DNA of 64,000 bases from contig CAVRQR010000006.1 of assembly GCA_963723495.1 (NCBI GenBank), positions 496,001 through 560,000 on the forward strand, read 5' to 3'. This document shows positions 54,609-63,132 of the stretch, piece by piece. Origin of the DNA: Gp6-AA40 sp963723495. Its GTDB lineage: Bacteria > Acidobacteriota > Vicinamibacteria > Vicinamibacterales > UBA2999. Position numbers and translations under genes: made by a program. Within the stretch, counting starts at the first letter, position 1; every line of letters begins with the position of its first letter. The notes under the pieces are model-generated. The model saw nothing but the letters and a program-made list of their open reading frames with translations. It was not told the origin of the DNA and made no database searches.

Positions 54609-55955
54609 TTACCGGCTCAAGAAAACTGCGAGTGCCACACCGCTCCAGGTGGAGCCTTGTGGGCTCTCGACTGCCTCGGAACCCAGGGGCATGAGTCCGA
54701 CCGCTCCTGGCTCGAGGTGGAATCGCGCTATGAGGTAATCGCGGACGAGAGCGGCTCGCGTACGCGACACAATGTAGCGATCCGCGACGGCGCCTGCCTG
54801 CGAATACCCTTCGATCATCAAGATGGCGTCCGGAAGTCGGGACAGATTCGGTGCGAGCGCGGCGTCGAGCCTTGCCCTTCCCTCATCAGTCAGCTGCTCA
54901 GCGATCGTGGTCTTCGCCGATGGCAGGAAGAGGTCCTCCTCACGCAGCCACACGCGAACCGCACGTCGGTCATTGCGCTTCGTAAGAACACCCTTCCGGT
55001 ACTCCTCCGGAGAGATGTCAGCCAAGTTGAAGTACCCGCGCTGATTAAAGTAGCCACGAAAGAAGAAATTGCGCTTCAGCGCCTCCATGTTCTCGGATAG
55101 GCCGGCCATGGCAGTCCTGGCCTCGTCGAGCGTTTGTCTCAGATCGGCAGTGACGCCGGCAACCTGGCCTTCCTTCGACTGTAGCTGTTCGACCGCCTGC
55201 CGCACGTGTTGGACGGCCTCGCGGGTGTCGGCCGCAATCACTTCGGCACTGCCAGCGATGCCAGTAATACGTTGATACAGCTCATCGTCCATCAACAGTT
55301 TGCCGACCGTTCCTTCACCTCGCCGGATACGCTCGGCAATCTGCGCAGTGTCCGACGTCAGACGCGCGGTTGCCGACGTGAGCGTCTTCACGTCGTCGCG
55401 GACGTCATCGATCAACACATTCGTGTTATCCACAGTGGTCGCGATCGACGCCAATGTCGTGCCGATTCCCTCGCCGAGGTCGTCGACCGTGGCATTGACC
55501 TTTCCAATCGTGTCGCTCATTTGCTGGAACAGGTCTGCTAACAGGAAAGGCTCACGACTGGGAATCGTGGATCCGTCGGCGGCCCGCTCGGCGGCCGCGG
55601 TTTCTGCGCCGATTGCGAGAAACGATCCACCAACGAGGCCTTCGGTCTGGATCGCCGCCACAGAGTCGGTGCGCACGAGCTGATGAAGGTCCTCCGTGAT
55701 CTCCAGACGTGCGCGGAATTTGCGGCCGGGGTCGGCCGGTGGCTCGATATCCGTCACAGAACCGGCCGGGGCGCCCGAGACGCGGACGATGGCGCCAGGC
55801 TGCAGGCCCGTAATCGTCTTGAATTCTGTATACACGACGAACTTGCGTGCGAATGCCAGCTGCCGTTCGCCAATCATGAACAGCCCTGTCGCGAACAACA
55901 GAACTCCCGCCACCACGAAGAGGCCGACGCCCGCCAGGCGGGCCGGTGTTGCCAT
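54609..55955 (-). CDS. MCE/MlaD-type protein with an OmpA-like C-terminal domain
   Basis: The 448-residue protein has one N-terminal membrane helix (LFVVAGVLLFATGLFMIGER) and an MCE domain (TITGLQPGAIVRVSGAPAGS, TEGLVGGSFLAIG). A long alpha-helical part follows with heptad-like spacing (about residues 140-300), then an OmpA-like region near the end (AILMIEGYSQAGAV, VSRTRAALVRDYLI). MCE proteins bind lipids and span the periplasm from the MlaE permease. An OmpA-like tail could anchor the bridge to peptidoglycan; such a fusion is unusual. The start overlaps the MlaF-type stop. Confidence 0.82.
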   Translation of the reverse strand: MATPARLAGVGLFVVAGVLLFATGLFMIGERQLAFARKFVVYTEFKTITGLQPGAIVRVSGAPAGSVTDIEPPADPGRKFRARLEITEDLHQLVRTDSVAAIQTEGLVGGSFLAIGAETAAAERAADGSTIPSREPFLLADLFQQMSDTIGKVNATVDDLGEGIGTTLASIATTVDNTNVLIDDVRDDVKTLTSATARLTSDTAQIAERIRRGEGTVGKLLMDDELYQRITGIAGSAEVIAADTREAVQHVRQAVEQLQSKEGQVAGVTADLRQTLDEARTAMAGLSENMEALKRNFFFRGYFNQRGYFNLADISPEEYRKGVLTKRNDRRAVRVWLREEDLFLPSAKTTIAEQLTDEGRARLDAALAPNLSRLPDAILMIEGYSQAGAVADRYIVSRTRAALVRDYLIARFHLEPGAVGLMPLGSEAVESPQGSTWSGVALAVFLSR

Positions 55956-56764
55956 CAGCCTCCTCCTTCAGACCGCATGAAGGCCTGTACCAGCGGGTCG
56001 CTGGTGGCGTCCAGATCCTCCGCACTCCCCTGGGCAACAATCCTGCCCTCGTGCAGCAATGCGAGCTCATCGCCGAGCAGGCGCGCGCTCGGGATGTTGT
56101 GGGTCACGACCACGAGTGTCGTTCCGGCGCGCTTGCTCGCGAGCAGCAGCCGATCGATCTCGCGCGTTGTGATGGGGTCAAGGCCGGCACTTGGTTCGTC
56201 GACGAGCAGGATGGACGGATCGAGCGCCATGGCGCGCGCGAGGCCCGCGCGTTTACGCATTCCACCGGACAGCTCGGCTGGCATCTTGTCGAACTCGCCT
56301 TCCAATCCAACGTCACTCAGTTTGGCCCTGACTCGATGCCGGATCTCTGGCTCCTGCAACTTCGTATGCCGGCGCAGCGGAAAAGCGACGTTGTCCCCCA
56401 CAGTCATCGAATCGAAGAGAGCGGCGCCCTGAAAGAGAAACCCCATCCGCTTGCGAACTCCAGACAGCTCTCCACCTTCGAGCGCCGAGAGTTCGAGCCC
56501 GTCGACGAGCACGTGGCCGTGATCTGGTTTCACGAGGCCGATAATGCTTCGCAGTGTGACGCTCTTGCCGGTGCCGCTGCGGCCCAAGATGCAGAACGCG
56601 CTTGATTTCGGAACATCGAAGGTGATGTCATCGAGCACTCGTCGGGTGCCGAACGTTTTCGAGACGTGCTGAAGCCTCACCGCGAGCTCGGACGACCCAG
56701 GCGTCTGTGCGCGATGCTCGCGAGCATGGCCACCACGGTCAGCGGTTGTCGAAAGGCTGCTCAT
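55955..56764 (-). CDS. MlaF-type ABC ATPase
   Basis: The protein has about 269 residues from MSSLSTTADRGGHAREHRAQ. It has Walker A ILGRSGTGKSV, MGFLFQGAALFDSMTVGDNV (Q-loop, typical of MlaF), signature LSGGMRKRAGLARAM and Walker B ILLVDEPSAGLDP. It powers lipid movement with the MlaE permease. ATGA overlap joins it to that gene. Confidence 0.9.
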   Translation of the reverse strand: MSSLSTTADRGGHAREHRAQTPGSSELAVRLQHVSKTFGTRRVLDDITFDVPKSSAFCILGRSGTGKSVTLRSIIGLVKPDHGHVLVDGLELSALEGGELSGVRKRMGFLFQGAALFDSMTVGDNVAFPLRRHTKLQEPEIRHRVRAKLSDVGLEGEFDKMPAELSGGMRKRAGLARAMALDPSILLVDEPSAGLDPITTREIDRLLLASKRAGTTLVVVTHNIPSARLLGDELALLHEGRIVAQGSAEDLDATSDPLVQAFMRSEGGG

Positions 56765-57753
56765 GCTGGCGCCTGTGGATAAAAGAAGAAAATGATCCTG
56801 ACCAGGATGACATTGCTCAAAATGATCAGAATCGATGCGAGGACTACGCTGCGAGTCGACGCATTGCCCACGCCTTCTGTGCCGCCCGTGGTCGTGAATC
56901 CCAGATAGCCGCCGACGATCGCGATCAGAAATCCAAACACGACCGTCTTCGCGGTCGCAGGAATCAGATCGGAGAAGCCGATGTAGGTGAATGAGCGCTC
57001 GAAGTAGAGCTGCCACGACATTCCGGAGAGCACGGTCTCGGACACGTATCCGCCGACGATGCCCGCAAAGTTCATCATCATGGTGAGGAGCGGCATCGCG
57101 ATCATGGATGCGATCACGCGCGTGACGACCAAGTACTTGAACGGGTCGACCGCGCTCGCTTCGAGCGCGTCAATCTGCTCGGTCACGCGCATCGCGCCAA
57201 GCTCCGCTCCGATGCCGGCGCCGACCCGACCCGATATGAGAAGGCCGGCAACCAGCGGCCCGGTCTCCCGGATCAATGCGATGGCCAGACCGGCAGGAAT
57301 CATCGCCTCGGCGCCGAAGCGCTCCAGGGATGCGCGTGTGTGCATCGACAGCACGACACCGATCGCGAAGCCTGACGCCACGATCAGAGGAGTGGAGCGA
57401 AGGCCGAAGTGATAGAGGTGTCGAAGGATCTCGCCGAACTCGTACGGCGGGCGGAATGCCGCAGCGACGGCGCGACCGCCGAAGATCGCGAGAGCACCCG
57501 CAGTCTCGAAGAACGCGAGCACGACGCGACCGGCGCGGTCGACGAGTAACTCTTCCGTCGCCATGGCAACGACAGGATGCAACGACTGCGCCGCCATTGT
57601 GAGGACATTTGCCACACGGCGTTCATGGTTGGGCTCGGACGCGGGGGAACTTTGCTTGAATTCCTCCAAGCGTAGCGCCGACCTCGCAAAGCGGATGGTC
57701 TTCTTCACCAGCGGCTCGGTTACGTTTGGCAACCTGCTTGTTTCCACCAGCAT
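56761..57753 (-). CDS. MlaE-type permease
   Basis: The frame codes for up to 330 residues. The permease begins near VVAMATEELLVDRAGRVVLA, then GEILRHLYHFGLRSTPLIVA, RETGPLVAGLLISGRVGAGI and LGAMRVTEQIDALEASAVDP, the core MlaE signature. Five or so membrane helices follow. The first 50 residues are charged and not family-like, so the real start may be the Met at 57597 or 57564. It is the first gene of the lipid transport operon. Confidence 0.85.
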   Translation of the reverse strand: MLVETSRLPNVTEPLVKKTIRFARSALRLEEFKQSSPASEPNHERRVANVLTMAAQSLHPVVAMATEELLVDRAGRVVLAFFETAGALAIFGGRAVAAAFRPPYEFGEILRHLYHFGLRSTPLIVASGFAIGVVLSMHTRASLERFGAEAMIPAGLAIALIRETGPLVAGLLISGRVGAGIGAELGAMRVTEQIDALEASAVDPFKYLVVTRVIASMIAMPLLTMMMNFAGIVGGYVSETVLSGMSWQLYFERSFTYIGFSDLIPATAKTVVFGFLIAIVGGYLGFTTTGGTEGVGNASTRSVVLASILIILSNVILVRIIFFFYPQAPA

Positions 57754-57928
57754 GCCGGACCGTTGCTGAACTTGTGTTCCATCCGAACGCGACGGGCATA
57801 TCTCCCTGCCGCATCACGACACGTATTCGTAACGATCGAACAAATCGAGGCGAACTACATGAGTGTCACGCGCGGCCAGCTCATGGGACCGAGTACGGCT
57901 CTTGCATCCAATGCTCGGAGGAGATCGC

Positions 57929-58765
57929 ATGACGCATTCCGACCTGTTAGTTGTTGATGACGACGATCCGACAAGAACGGGTTTGAGGGATCTGCTGGTC
58001 AATGCTGGCTTTACGGTGGATGTCGCACGGGATGGCGCAGAGGCCCTGAACAAGATCGTCAATCAGGATTTCGGCGTCGTGCTGCTGGATGTTCGATTAC
58101 CCAAGATCGGCGGGTTGGACATTTTGTCTCGCTGTAGCCGCAAGCCACAGCCGCCCAGGGTAATAGTCATGACGGGCGTGGACACGACGGACGTCGTGCT
58201 TGATGCGCTCCGCGGACATGCGTACGATTTTCTTGCCAAGCCAATAGAACCTGCACGGCTGATCGAAATCGTTAAGCGCGCACTATCGACGAAAGCCAGC
58301 GTCTCAAACATCGACGTACTATCCGCACGGCCGGAATGGGTAGAGTTACTAGTGCCCTGCACCCGCGAGGCGGCCGAGCGGATACAGAGTTTCCTCCAAC
58401 AGCTCGAGACAGATCTCCCGACTGAAACGCGCGATTCCGTCGGTCTCGCGTTTCGTGAGCTGCTTCTGAATGGCGTTGAGTGGGGCGGTCAACTCAATCC
58501 AGAGCAGAAGGTGCGCGTGGCATGTCTCCGAACGCGACGAATTTTGCTCTATCGCATCGCCGATCCAGGCCCAGGTTTTACTTTCGACGAACTGTCCCAT
58601 GCAGCCGTTGATAATTCGCTTGGTGTCGTCGCTCACGACGACGTTCGTCACGAGAAGGGACTGCGGCCAGGAGGATTCGGGCTTATGCTAATCCGCGCTA
58701 TCGCCGATGAGCTGATCTACAACGAGCAACAAAACGAGGTGGTATTTATCAAGTACCTCGACTAG
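57929..58765 (+). CDS. Response regulator with an anti-sigma-type ATPase output domain
   Basis: The protein has about 278 residues. A strong GGAGGAGATC site precedes ATG 57929 and decides the start. The receiver (residues 1-125) shows LLVVDDDDPTRTGLRDLL, VVLLDVRLPKIGGLDIL with the phospho-Asp, VMTGVD and FLAKPIEPARL. The C-terminal half is an RsbW/SpoIIAB-like ATPase: DSVGLAFRELLLNGVEWGG (N-box), IADPGPGFTFDELSH and GLRPGGFGLMLIRAIAD. No H-box is present, so it should act as a phosphorylation-controlled serine kinase or anti-sigma regulator. It is divergent from the lipid transport operon. Confidence 0.85.
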   Translation: MTHSDLLVVDDDDPTRTGLRDLLVNAGFTVDVARDGAEALNKIVNQDFGVVLLDVRLPKIGGLDILSRCSRKPQPPRVIVMTGVDTTDVVLDALRGHAYDFLAKPIEPARLIEIVKRALSTKASVSNIDVLSARPEWVELLVPCTREAAERIQSFLQQLETDLPTETRDSVGLAFRELLLNGVEWGGQLNPEQKVRVACLRTRRILLYRIADPGPGFTFDELSHAAVDNSLGVVAHDDVRHEKGLRPGGFGLMLIRAIADELIYNEQQNEVVFIKYLD

Positions 58766-59212
58766 AAGCTATTTGGGTTAGACGAATGTCGAAAGCCGGC
58801 TGCACTTCTGCTGACACCCTCGCGGCGAACATCTGATAGGCCTTTAAGCCGGTGCTGAACGTTGTTTTGGCAACAGCCAGCACGCGGCGGCGTGTCTTTC
58901 GCCCGCACGTAGCATCGACGAGGGTGGCTCGAGCGCACGTTACGCGCTGACGCCTCTGTGACGGAGGTCCCGTCCGGCTGAATCGAGCTCAGTCTCTATC
59001 GTTGTGCCCCTGACGACCGTGACATCCCACGTTCAGCCCCTCATTTCGATCGAGAATGTTCCATCACGTGGGCGCCGAGCGCCTTGCAGCGCATTTCAAC
59101 CACTACATCATCGGGGTGGGTAGACTATTGTACTTCCGCCGGTCCGCCTATCCGAATTATCCTCTGCCAGAACTCTTTACGTCACAGAACTCGAACAACT
59201 TTGGGGGACATC
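58766..59212. other. 447-base gap with no recognised gene
   Basis: No family-like frame, RNA gene or repeat was identified. The last 20 bases contain GGGGGACATC, the ribosome binding site of the PEP-CTERM gene. Confidence 0.4.
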
Positions 59213-59897
59213 ATGCGTGCACATCCGTTACGGGTGTCTGTCTTGTTCGTCCTGTTTGTCCTCTCGATCATTGCGCCGCAATACGCGCTCGCGAACACTG
59301 TCGACTTCAGCGGCACCGGCATCGTCGGTCCACTCTGTTCCGATCCGAATCCTTTCGGCTGTCTCGGTGTCGTTCCGGGCGAGAACATGTACCGTTTCGG
59401 CAGTGAGGCTGACTGGCAGCTCGATTCGCTATTCGCTTTCGACTTCATGCCCCCGCCGGGCATACCGAACGGCGTCGGCACGTTTCGGTTTTTCAATACG
59501 GGCGTGGACGAGATCAGCGGAAGCCTGGAGACGTTTCTGTTCCCGCCTCCCAACCCTGGTCTGCCGCCGTTCATCGAGCTTCAGGTACACGGTCACGGGC
59601 GGGCTCGGGCGCTTCGCTGGCGCCACAGGCACTGGGAGCTCGAACATCCTGCTGCTGTTCGACCCCACGGCCAGTCCCCGCGGTCCCTATTGCGAAGGTG
59701 GGCCTTTTTGCAACGGCGCCGGCCAATTCAACCTCACGGTTCCGGAGCCTGGCAGCCTGAGTTTGTCTTTGTTGGGGCTCGCGCTCGGGGGAATCGTGCG
59801 GCATCGCACAGCGCGACGGCATGCTGGGCGCGGACGGCAGTTCGGCCGTCGCGCGCAAGTCGCTCTCGCTCAGGTCGCGATGCGCCTGCGCGGTTGA
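59213..59897 (+). CDS. PEP-CTERM secreted protein, +1 frameshift
   Basis: The signal peptide is MRAHPLRVSVLFVLFVLSII. The mature part is rich in Gly, Pro and Phe. One extra base at 59585 shifts the frame after PPFIELQ; the second frame continues YTVTGGLGRFAGATGTGSSN and ends with the sorting signal VPEPGSLSLSLLGLALGGIV followed by basic RHRTARR. PEP-CTERM proteins are cleaved and anchored by exosortases in envelopes that make exopolysaccharide. The frame runs on about 25 residues past the usual end, perhaps from loss of the original stop. No exosortase gene is in the window. Confidence 0.78.
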
Positions 59898-60000
59898 TGT
59901 AGTGCTGCGCGAAAAGCCCCGGAACTGCTCGAGCATCTTCGTTCCCAAAACAAGGCAGAAGAAGTCGGCCTCGGCTCTCCGGCTACAGCCTGATGCGAAT

Positions 60001-60126
60001 TTGAGCCGCTGGAACCGCGTTCGGTGGCAGGACAGGAGCATCCGCCGCATCGCCTCTGAACTAGCGATCAGCCGGACTGGCGTCGAGCGGGATCTTCGCC
60101 TGGCGCGGCGTCTCGCCGAGCAGGGC
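60001..60126 (+). pseudogene. Helix-turn-helix fragment, possibly transposase or sigma-factor derived
   Basis: One frame reads RWQDRSIRRIASELAISRTG then VERDLRLARRLAEQGY. It resembles the helix-turn-helix of IS21-type IstA proteins or region 4 of ECF sigma factors, but is too short to choose. It lies next to transposase remnants, which favours a mobile-element origin. No start codon or full gene is seen. Confidence 0.25.
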
Positions 60127-60239
60127 TACGACAGTGCGAACCGTCTGTACGGGCGCGAGGGAATCAGCGTCCGGGCGTCATCGTCGGCCCTTATGGCTCC
60201 TCCTGCGCGGCGGTCAGCGCACGACGCGCCATCTCTATG

Positions 60240-60521
60240 ATTGTATGGACCCCGGCTTTGCAAAACCTTTCCCCCCGGAGTTCCCTTGGTCTGACGGCGC
60301 GTTGGAGCGTGCCCTAATCTGTCTGGGCTGTCCAGTCCCCCAGATAGCCTTCGTCGAGGAGTGCTTGGGCGAGGACCTCGAGGATGTTCCGCAGGACGCC
60401 CGAGCGGACCCACTGCTGAAACCGGCGGTGGCATGTGATACGACGGATACCGGTCTGGCAGGTCGGCCCACGGAGCGCCGGTCCTCAGGATCCACAGAAT
60501 GCCAGTGAACACGGCACGTTA
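60240..60521 (-). mobile_element. IS5-family transposase remnant, truncated by an IS91-type insertion
   Basis: Read on the minus strand: RAVFTGILWILRTGAPWADL then DRYPSYH, and after one extra base at 60434 CHRRFQQWVRSGVLRN, ILEVLAQALLDEGYLG. These are the N-terminal motifs of IS5 (IS427-type) transposases. The usual protein start is missing, because identity ends at about 60521, just before the inverted repeat of the IS91-type element at 60536. The downstream catalytic part has also decayed. Confidence 0.75.
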
Positions 60522-60623
60522 AGTGGCCGCAACGGCGTTAGGACCAAGCCGCTGGCGCGGCGGACGCTACGCGTGAGGTGCGCCCGATCAGCCGGGTAGC
60601 GTGTGGGTCACCAGGAGGTGCCT

Positions 60624-61517
60624 GTGACCCATCTCAGACAAGCGATGCTGGAGGAACTCCAGCGGCGCAACTACGCGAAGACCACCGTTTACTACTACCT
60701 CAAGGCCGTCGAGCGATTCGCCCGGTTCTTTCACACGTCCCCGGATCAACTCAATCAGAGCCACCTACGACAGTATCAGGCGTACTTGCTGCGCGAGCGG
60801 AAGCTCGGGCCGCGCACGGTCAAGCTACATGTCTCGGCACTCCGGTTCTTCTTCGTGAAGACGCTCAAGCGCCCCTACCTACTGGAGGACATCCCCTTCC
60901 CGAAGGTCCCGCGGCGGCTCCCGGTGATCCTGACCACCGAGGAAGTCGCGCGCCTGATCGAGGGGGCGAAGAACCTCACCGATCGGACCATGCTCATGGT
61001 GCTGTACTCGACGGGCATGCGGAACGCCGAGTTGCGGCACCTGCAGGTCCGCGACATCGACAGCCGGCGCATGTTGATTCACATTCAGCACGGCAAGGGC
61101 GGGCGTGATCGCTACGTGCCGCTCAGCGCCCGCCTGCTGGAGACGCTCCGCGTGTACTACAACTGGATGCGGCCGAAGACGTGGCTGTTTCCCGGCACGA
61201 TCCAGAACTGGCGCGCGGACAAGCCGATCACCCCGAAGGTCGTGTGGGACGCGTGTCGCGACGCGGCGAGGCGTGCCCAGCTGGAGAAACGCGTCTCGCC
61301 CCATCTGCTGCGCCACGCGTACGCCTCGCATCTGGTAGAAGCGGGAGCTGACTTGCGGACCGTGCAGCTCTTGCTCGGGCACGTCAAACTCGAGCACACC
61401 GTTATCTACCTGCACCTGTCGCAGCGGCACCTGCAAGCGGTCGCCAATCCGCTCGACGCGATGCCCGTCTCCGGCGCCGATAGCGTGCGCCGCACCCGTC
61501 GGCTGCACAAGCGGTGA
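60624..61517 (+). CDS. Tyrosine-type recombinase/integrase
   Basis: The protein has about 297 residues from GTG 60624, chosen because an AGGAGG site lies just upstream. The SAM-like N-terminal domain (YAKTTVYYYLKAVERFARFF) is followed by the catalytic domain. LYSTGMRNAELRHLQVRDID has the first Arg, HGKGGRDRYVPL the Lys, PHLLRHAYASHLVEAGADL the HxxR set, LLGHVKLEHT the second His and VIYLHLS the nucleophile Tyr. All catalytic residues are present. Such recombinases accompany a known subgroup of IS91-type elements. The stop overlaps the transposase start by four bases. Confidence 0.9.
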   Translation: MTHLRQAMLEELQRRNYAKTTVYYYLKAVERFARFFHTSPDQLNQSHLRQYQAYLLRERKLGPRTVKLHVSALRFFFVKTLKRPYLLEDIPFPKVPRRLPVILTTEEVARLIEGAKNLTDRTMLMVLYSTGMRNAELRHLQVRDIDSRRMLIHIQHGKGGRDRYVPLSARLLETLRVYYNWMRPKTWLFPGTIQNWRADKPITPKVVWDACRDAARRAQLEKRVSPHLLRHAYASHLVEAGADLRTVQLLLGHVKLEHTVIYLHLSQRHLQAVANPLDAMPVSGADSVRRTRRLHKR

Positions 61518-62701
61518 AGCGGCCACCCTTCGAGGTGGCCGACATCGTGCGCCGACATGGCGATCGCGTCTTGGAGCGGCACCGCGCCTGGGTGAGTGGG
61601 CAGCATCGGCGCGTCCTCCGGGCGATCGCGCAGTGTCGTACCGCCGCGCTTGGTGGGCACCGCGATCGCTGTGACCAGTGCGCGCACCCGGCCCTCTCGT
61701 ACAACAGCTGTCGCGATCGGCATTGCCCGAAGTGTCTGACCGCGGCGCGGAACGCCTGGGTGACAGCTCGCGAGCAGGAGCTGCTGCCCGTCGGCTACGT
61801 CCACATCGTCTTCACGATCCCGGAGCCACTCGCGCGTCTCGCGCTAGTCAACAAGCGCGTGGTGTACGACCTGCTGTTTCAGGCGGCCGCCGACACCTTG
61901 CTCCAGGTCGCGAGCAATCCGAAGCGCTTGGGTGGCGTCATTGGCGGGCTGATGGTGCTCCACACGTGGGGCCAGCGGCTGCAGCATCATCCCCACGTCC
62001 ACTGCGTCGTGCCGATGGGCGGCTTGGCGCCGGACGGCGCCCGGTGGATCCACGCCCGGCCGCGCTTCTTCCTGCCGATTCCGGTCCTCCGGAAGCTGTT
62101 TCGGGGCAAGCTCGTCGCCGGCATCCGAGACGCCTTTCGACACGGTCGCCTCCATCTGCCGGGCCGTCTGGAATCACTGAACACGGCCGTCGCCTTCAGC
62201 GCCTTCCTCCGATCGCTCCATCGTCAGACGTGGGTCGTGTACGCCAAGCCACCCTTCGGCAGTCCGGCGCACGTGCTGCACTACCTGGCGCGCTATACCC
62301 ACCGCGTCGCCATCTCCAATCACCGGCTCGTCGACGTGACCGACGACACGGTCTCGTTTCGATGGAAAGACTACCGGCACGGGAGTCGAGTCCGGACGCT
62401 CACACTCGACATCGAGGAGTTTCTCCGCCGCTTCCTGCTGCACGTCTTGCCGAAGCGCTTCGTCCGCATCCGCTACTTTGGCTTCCTCGCGTCCCGGTGC
62501 CGGACGCCACAACTCGCCCAGTGCCGTCAGGCCTTAGCCGTCGCGGCGGCCCCGCCACCCGAATCGACGCCTCCCGCGCCGCCGCGGGCGTCATGGCCGT
62601 GTCCCCACTGTGGCGGCGCCATGCGCGTCGTCGAGCGCTTCACGGCACGGCAACTCCGTCTCACGGCGCTCCTCGCCGACATCCTCCATGACACGTCGTA
62701 G
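61514..62701 (+). CDS. IS91-family (HUH) transposase
   Basis: The 395-residue protein has an N-terminal zinc-binding domain with CRTAALGG, RCDQCAHP, NSCRDRHCPKCLTAARNAW. The HUH nuclease domain follows: QRLQHHPHVHCVVPMGGLAP (HxH pair), then HYLARYTHRVAISNHRLVDV with the likely catalytic Tyr. A C-terminal CPHCGGAM zinc pair is also present. These enzymes move DNA by rolling-circle-like transfer of one strand. All key residues appear intact, so the element may still be active. Confidence 0.9.
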   Translation: MKRPPFEVADIVRRHGDRVLERHRAWVSGQHRRVLRAIAQCRTAALGGHRDRCDQCAHPALSYNSCRDRHCPKCLTAARNAWVTAREQELLPVGYVHIVFTIPEPLARLALVNKRVVYDLLFQAAADTLLQVASNPKRLGGVIGGLMVLHTWGQRLQHHPHVHCVVPMGGLAPDGARWIHARPRFFLPIPVLRKLFRGKLVAGIRDAFRHGRLHLPGRLESLNTAVAFSAFLRSLHRQTWVVYAKPPFGSPAHVLHYLARYTHRVAISNHRLVDVTDDTVSFRWKDYRHGSRVRTLTLDIEEFLRRFLLHVLPKRFVRIRYFGFLASRCRTPQLAQCRQALAVAAAPPPESTPPAPPRASWPCPHCGGAMRVVERFTARQLRLTALLADILHDTS

Positions 62702-62946
62702 CGGCACGCCTCGATCCGCCAGGCGCTCTGGTGACGTCGCGCTCGTACGCGCGTGCGCCGGAGGTCTGCCCCGCGCTCCGCGTCAACGGCCACGACCCGC
62801 CGTCTCCCACGCCGTCCGCGTCACCATCGCCGCGCTCGGAGCGTCGGCACCGGGTGGTACGCCCGCACATCAGTGGTCCGTACGATTGAAAGGACATAGC
62901 TGACGGGCCGCGTCCGCCGCAGACGCCAGCGGCTTGGTCCTAACGG

Positions 62947-63022
62947 CTCTATCGAAAGTGACCCGGCGATCGAACCTCGAGGTCGATCCGCGCGCTCGCG
63001 CGCCGGGTCACTCCCGATAGAG
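62947..63022. repeat. 22-base inverted repeat just outside the IS91-type element
   Basis: CTCTATCGAAAGTGACCCGG (from 62947) pairs with CCGGGTCACTCCCGATAGAG (to 63022) with two mismatches. A second palindrome (GATCGAACCTCGAGGTCGATC) lies in the loop. It begins one base beyond the right inverted repeat of the IS91-type element, so it may be the target region or a separate palindromic element. Confidence 0.7.
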
Positions 63023-63132
63023 TCATATCGTTTATCGTGAGTTAACGCCGGCCCAAGAGGCGCGAGGATATGAACGGCAGCTGTTCCCTGGGGCACGCGT
63101 ACAAGAGCAGGCTGTCGAATGCTTCTCGCCAA

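Larger units (their letters stand above)
60536..62945. mobile_element. IS91-type element with tyrosine recombinase and long inverted repeats
   Basis: The element holds two plus-strand genes, a tyrosine recombinase and an HUH transposase. It is bounded by inverted repeats: a perfect 22-base block starting CGTTAGGACCAAGCC (60536-60557), mirrored at 62924-62945. An inner 10-base block CGGCGGACGC (60558-60567) is mirrored at 62910-62919. IS91 elements typically lack such symmetrical ends. It disrupts an IS5 transposase gene on its left. The 200 bases after the transposase stop look noncoding. Confidence 0.75.

Noticed and set aside
60536..60560. Integron attC-like core (GTTAGGA) at the left inverted repeat
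   Set aside because: No second core sequence or typical attC fold was found and there is no integron integrase of the IntI type; the repeat is better explained as the end of the IS91-type element.
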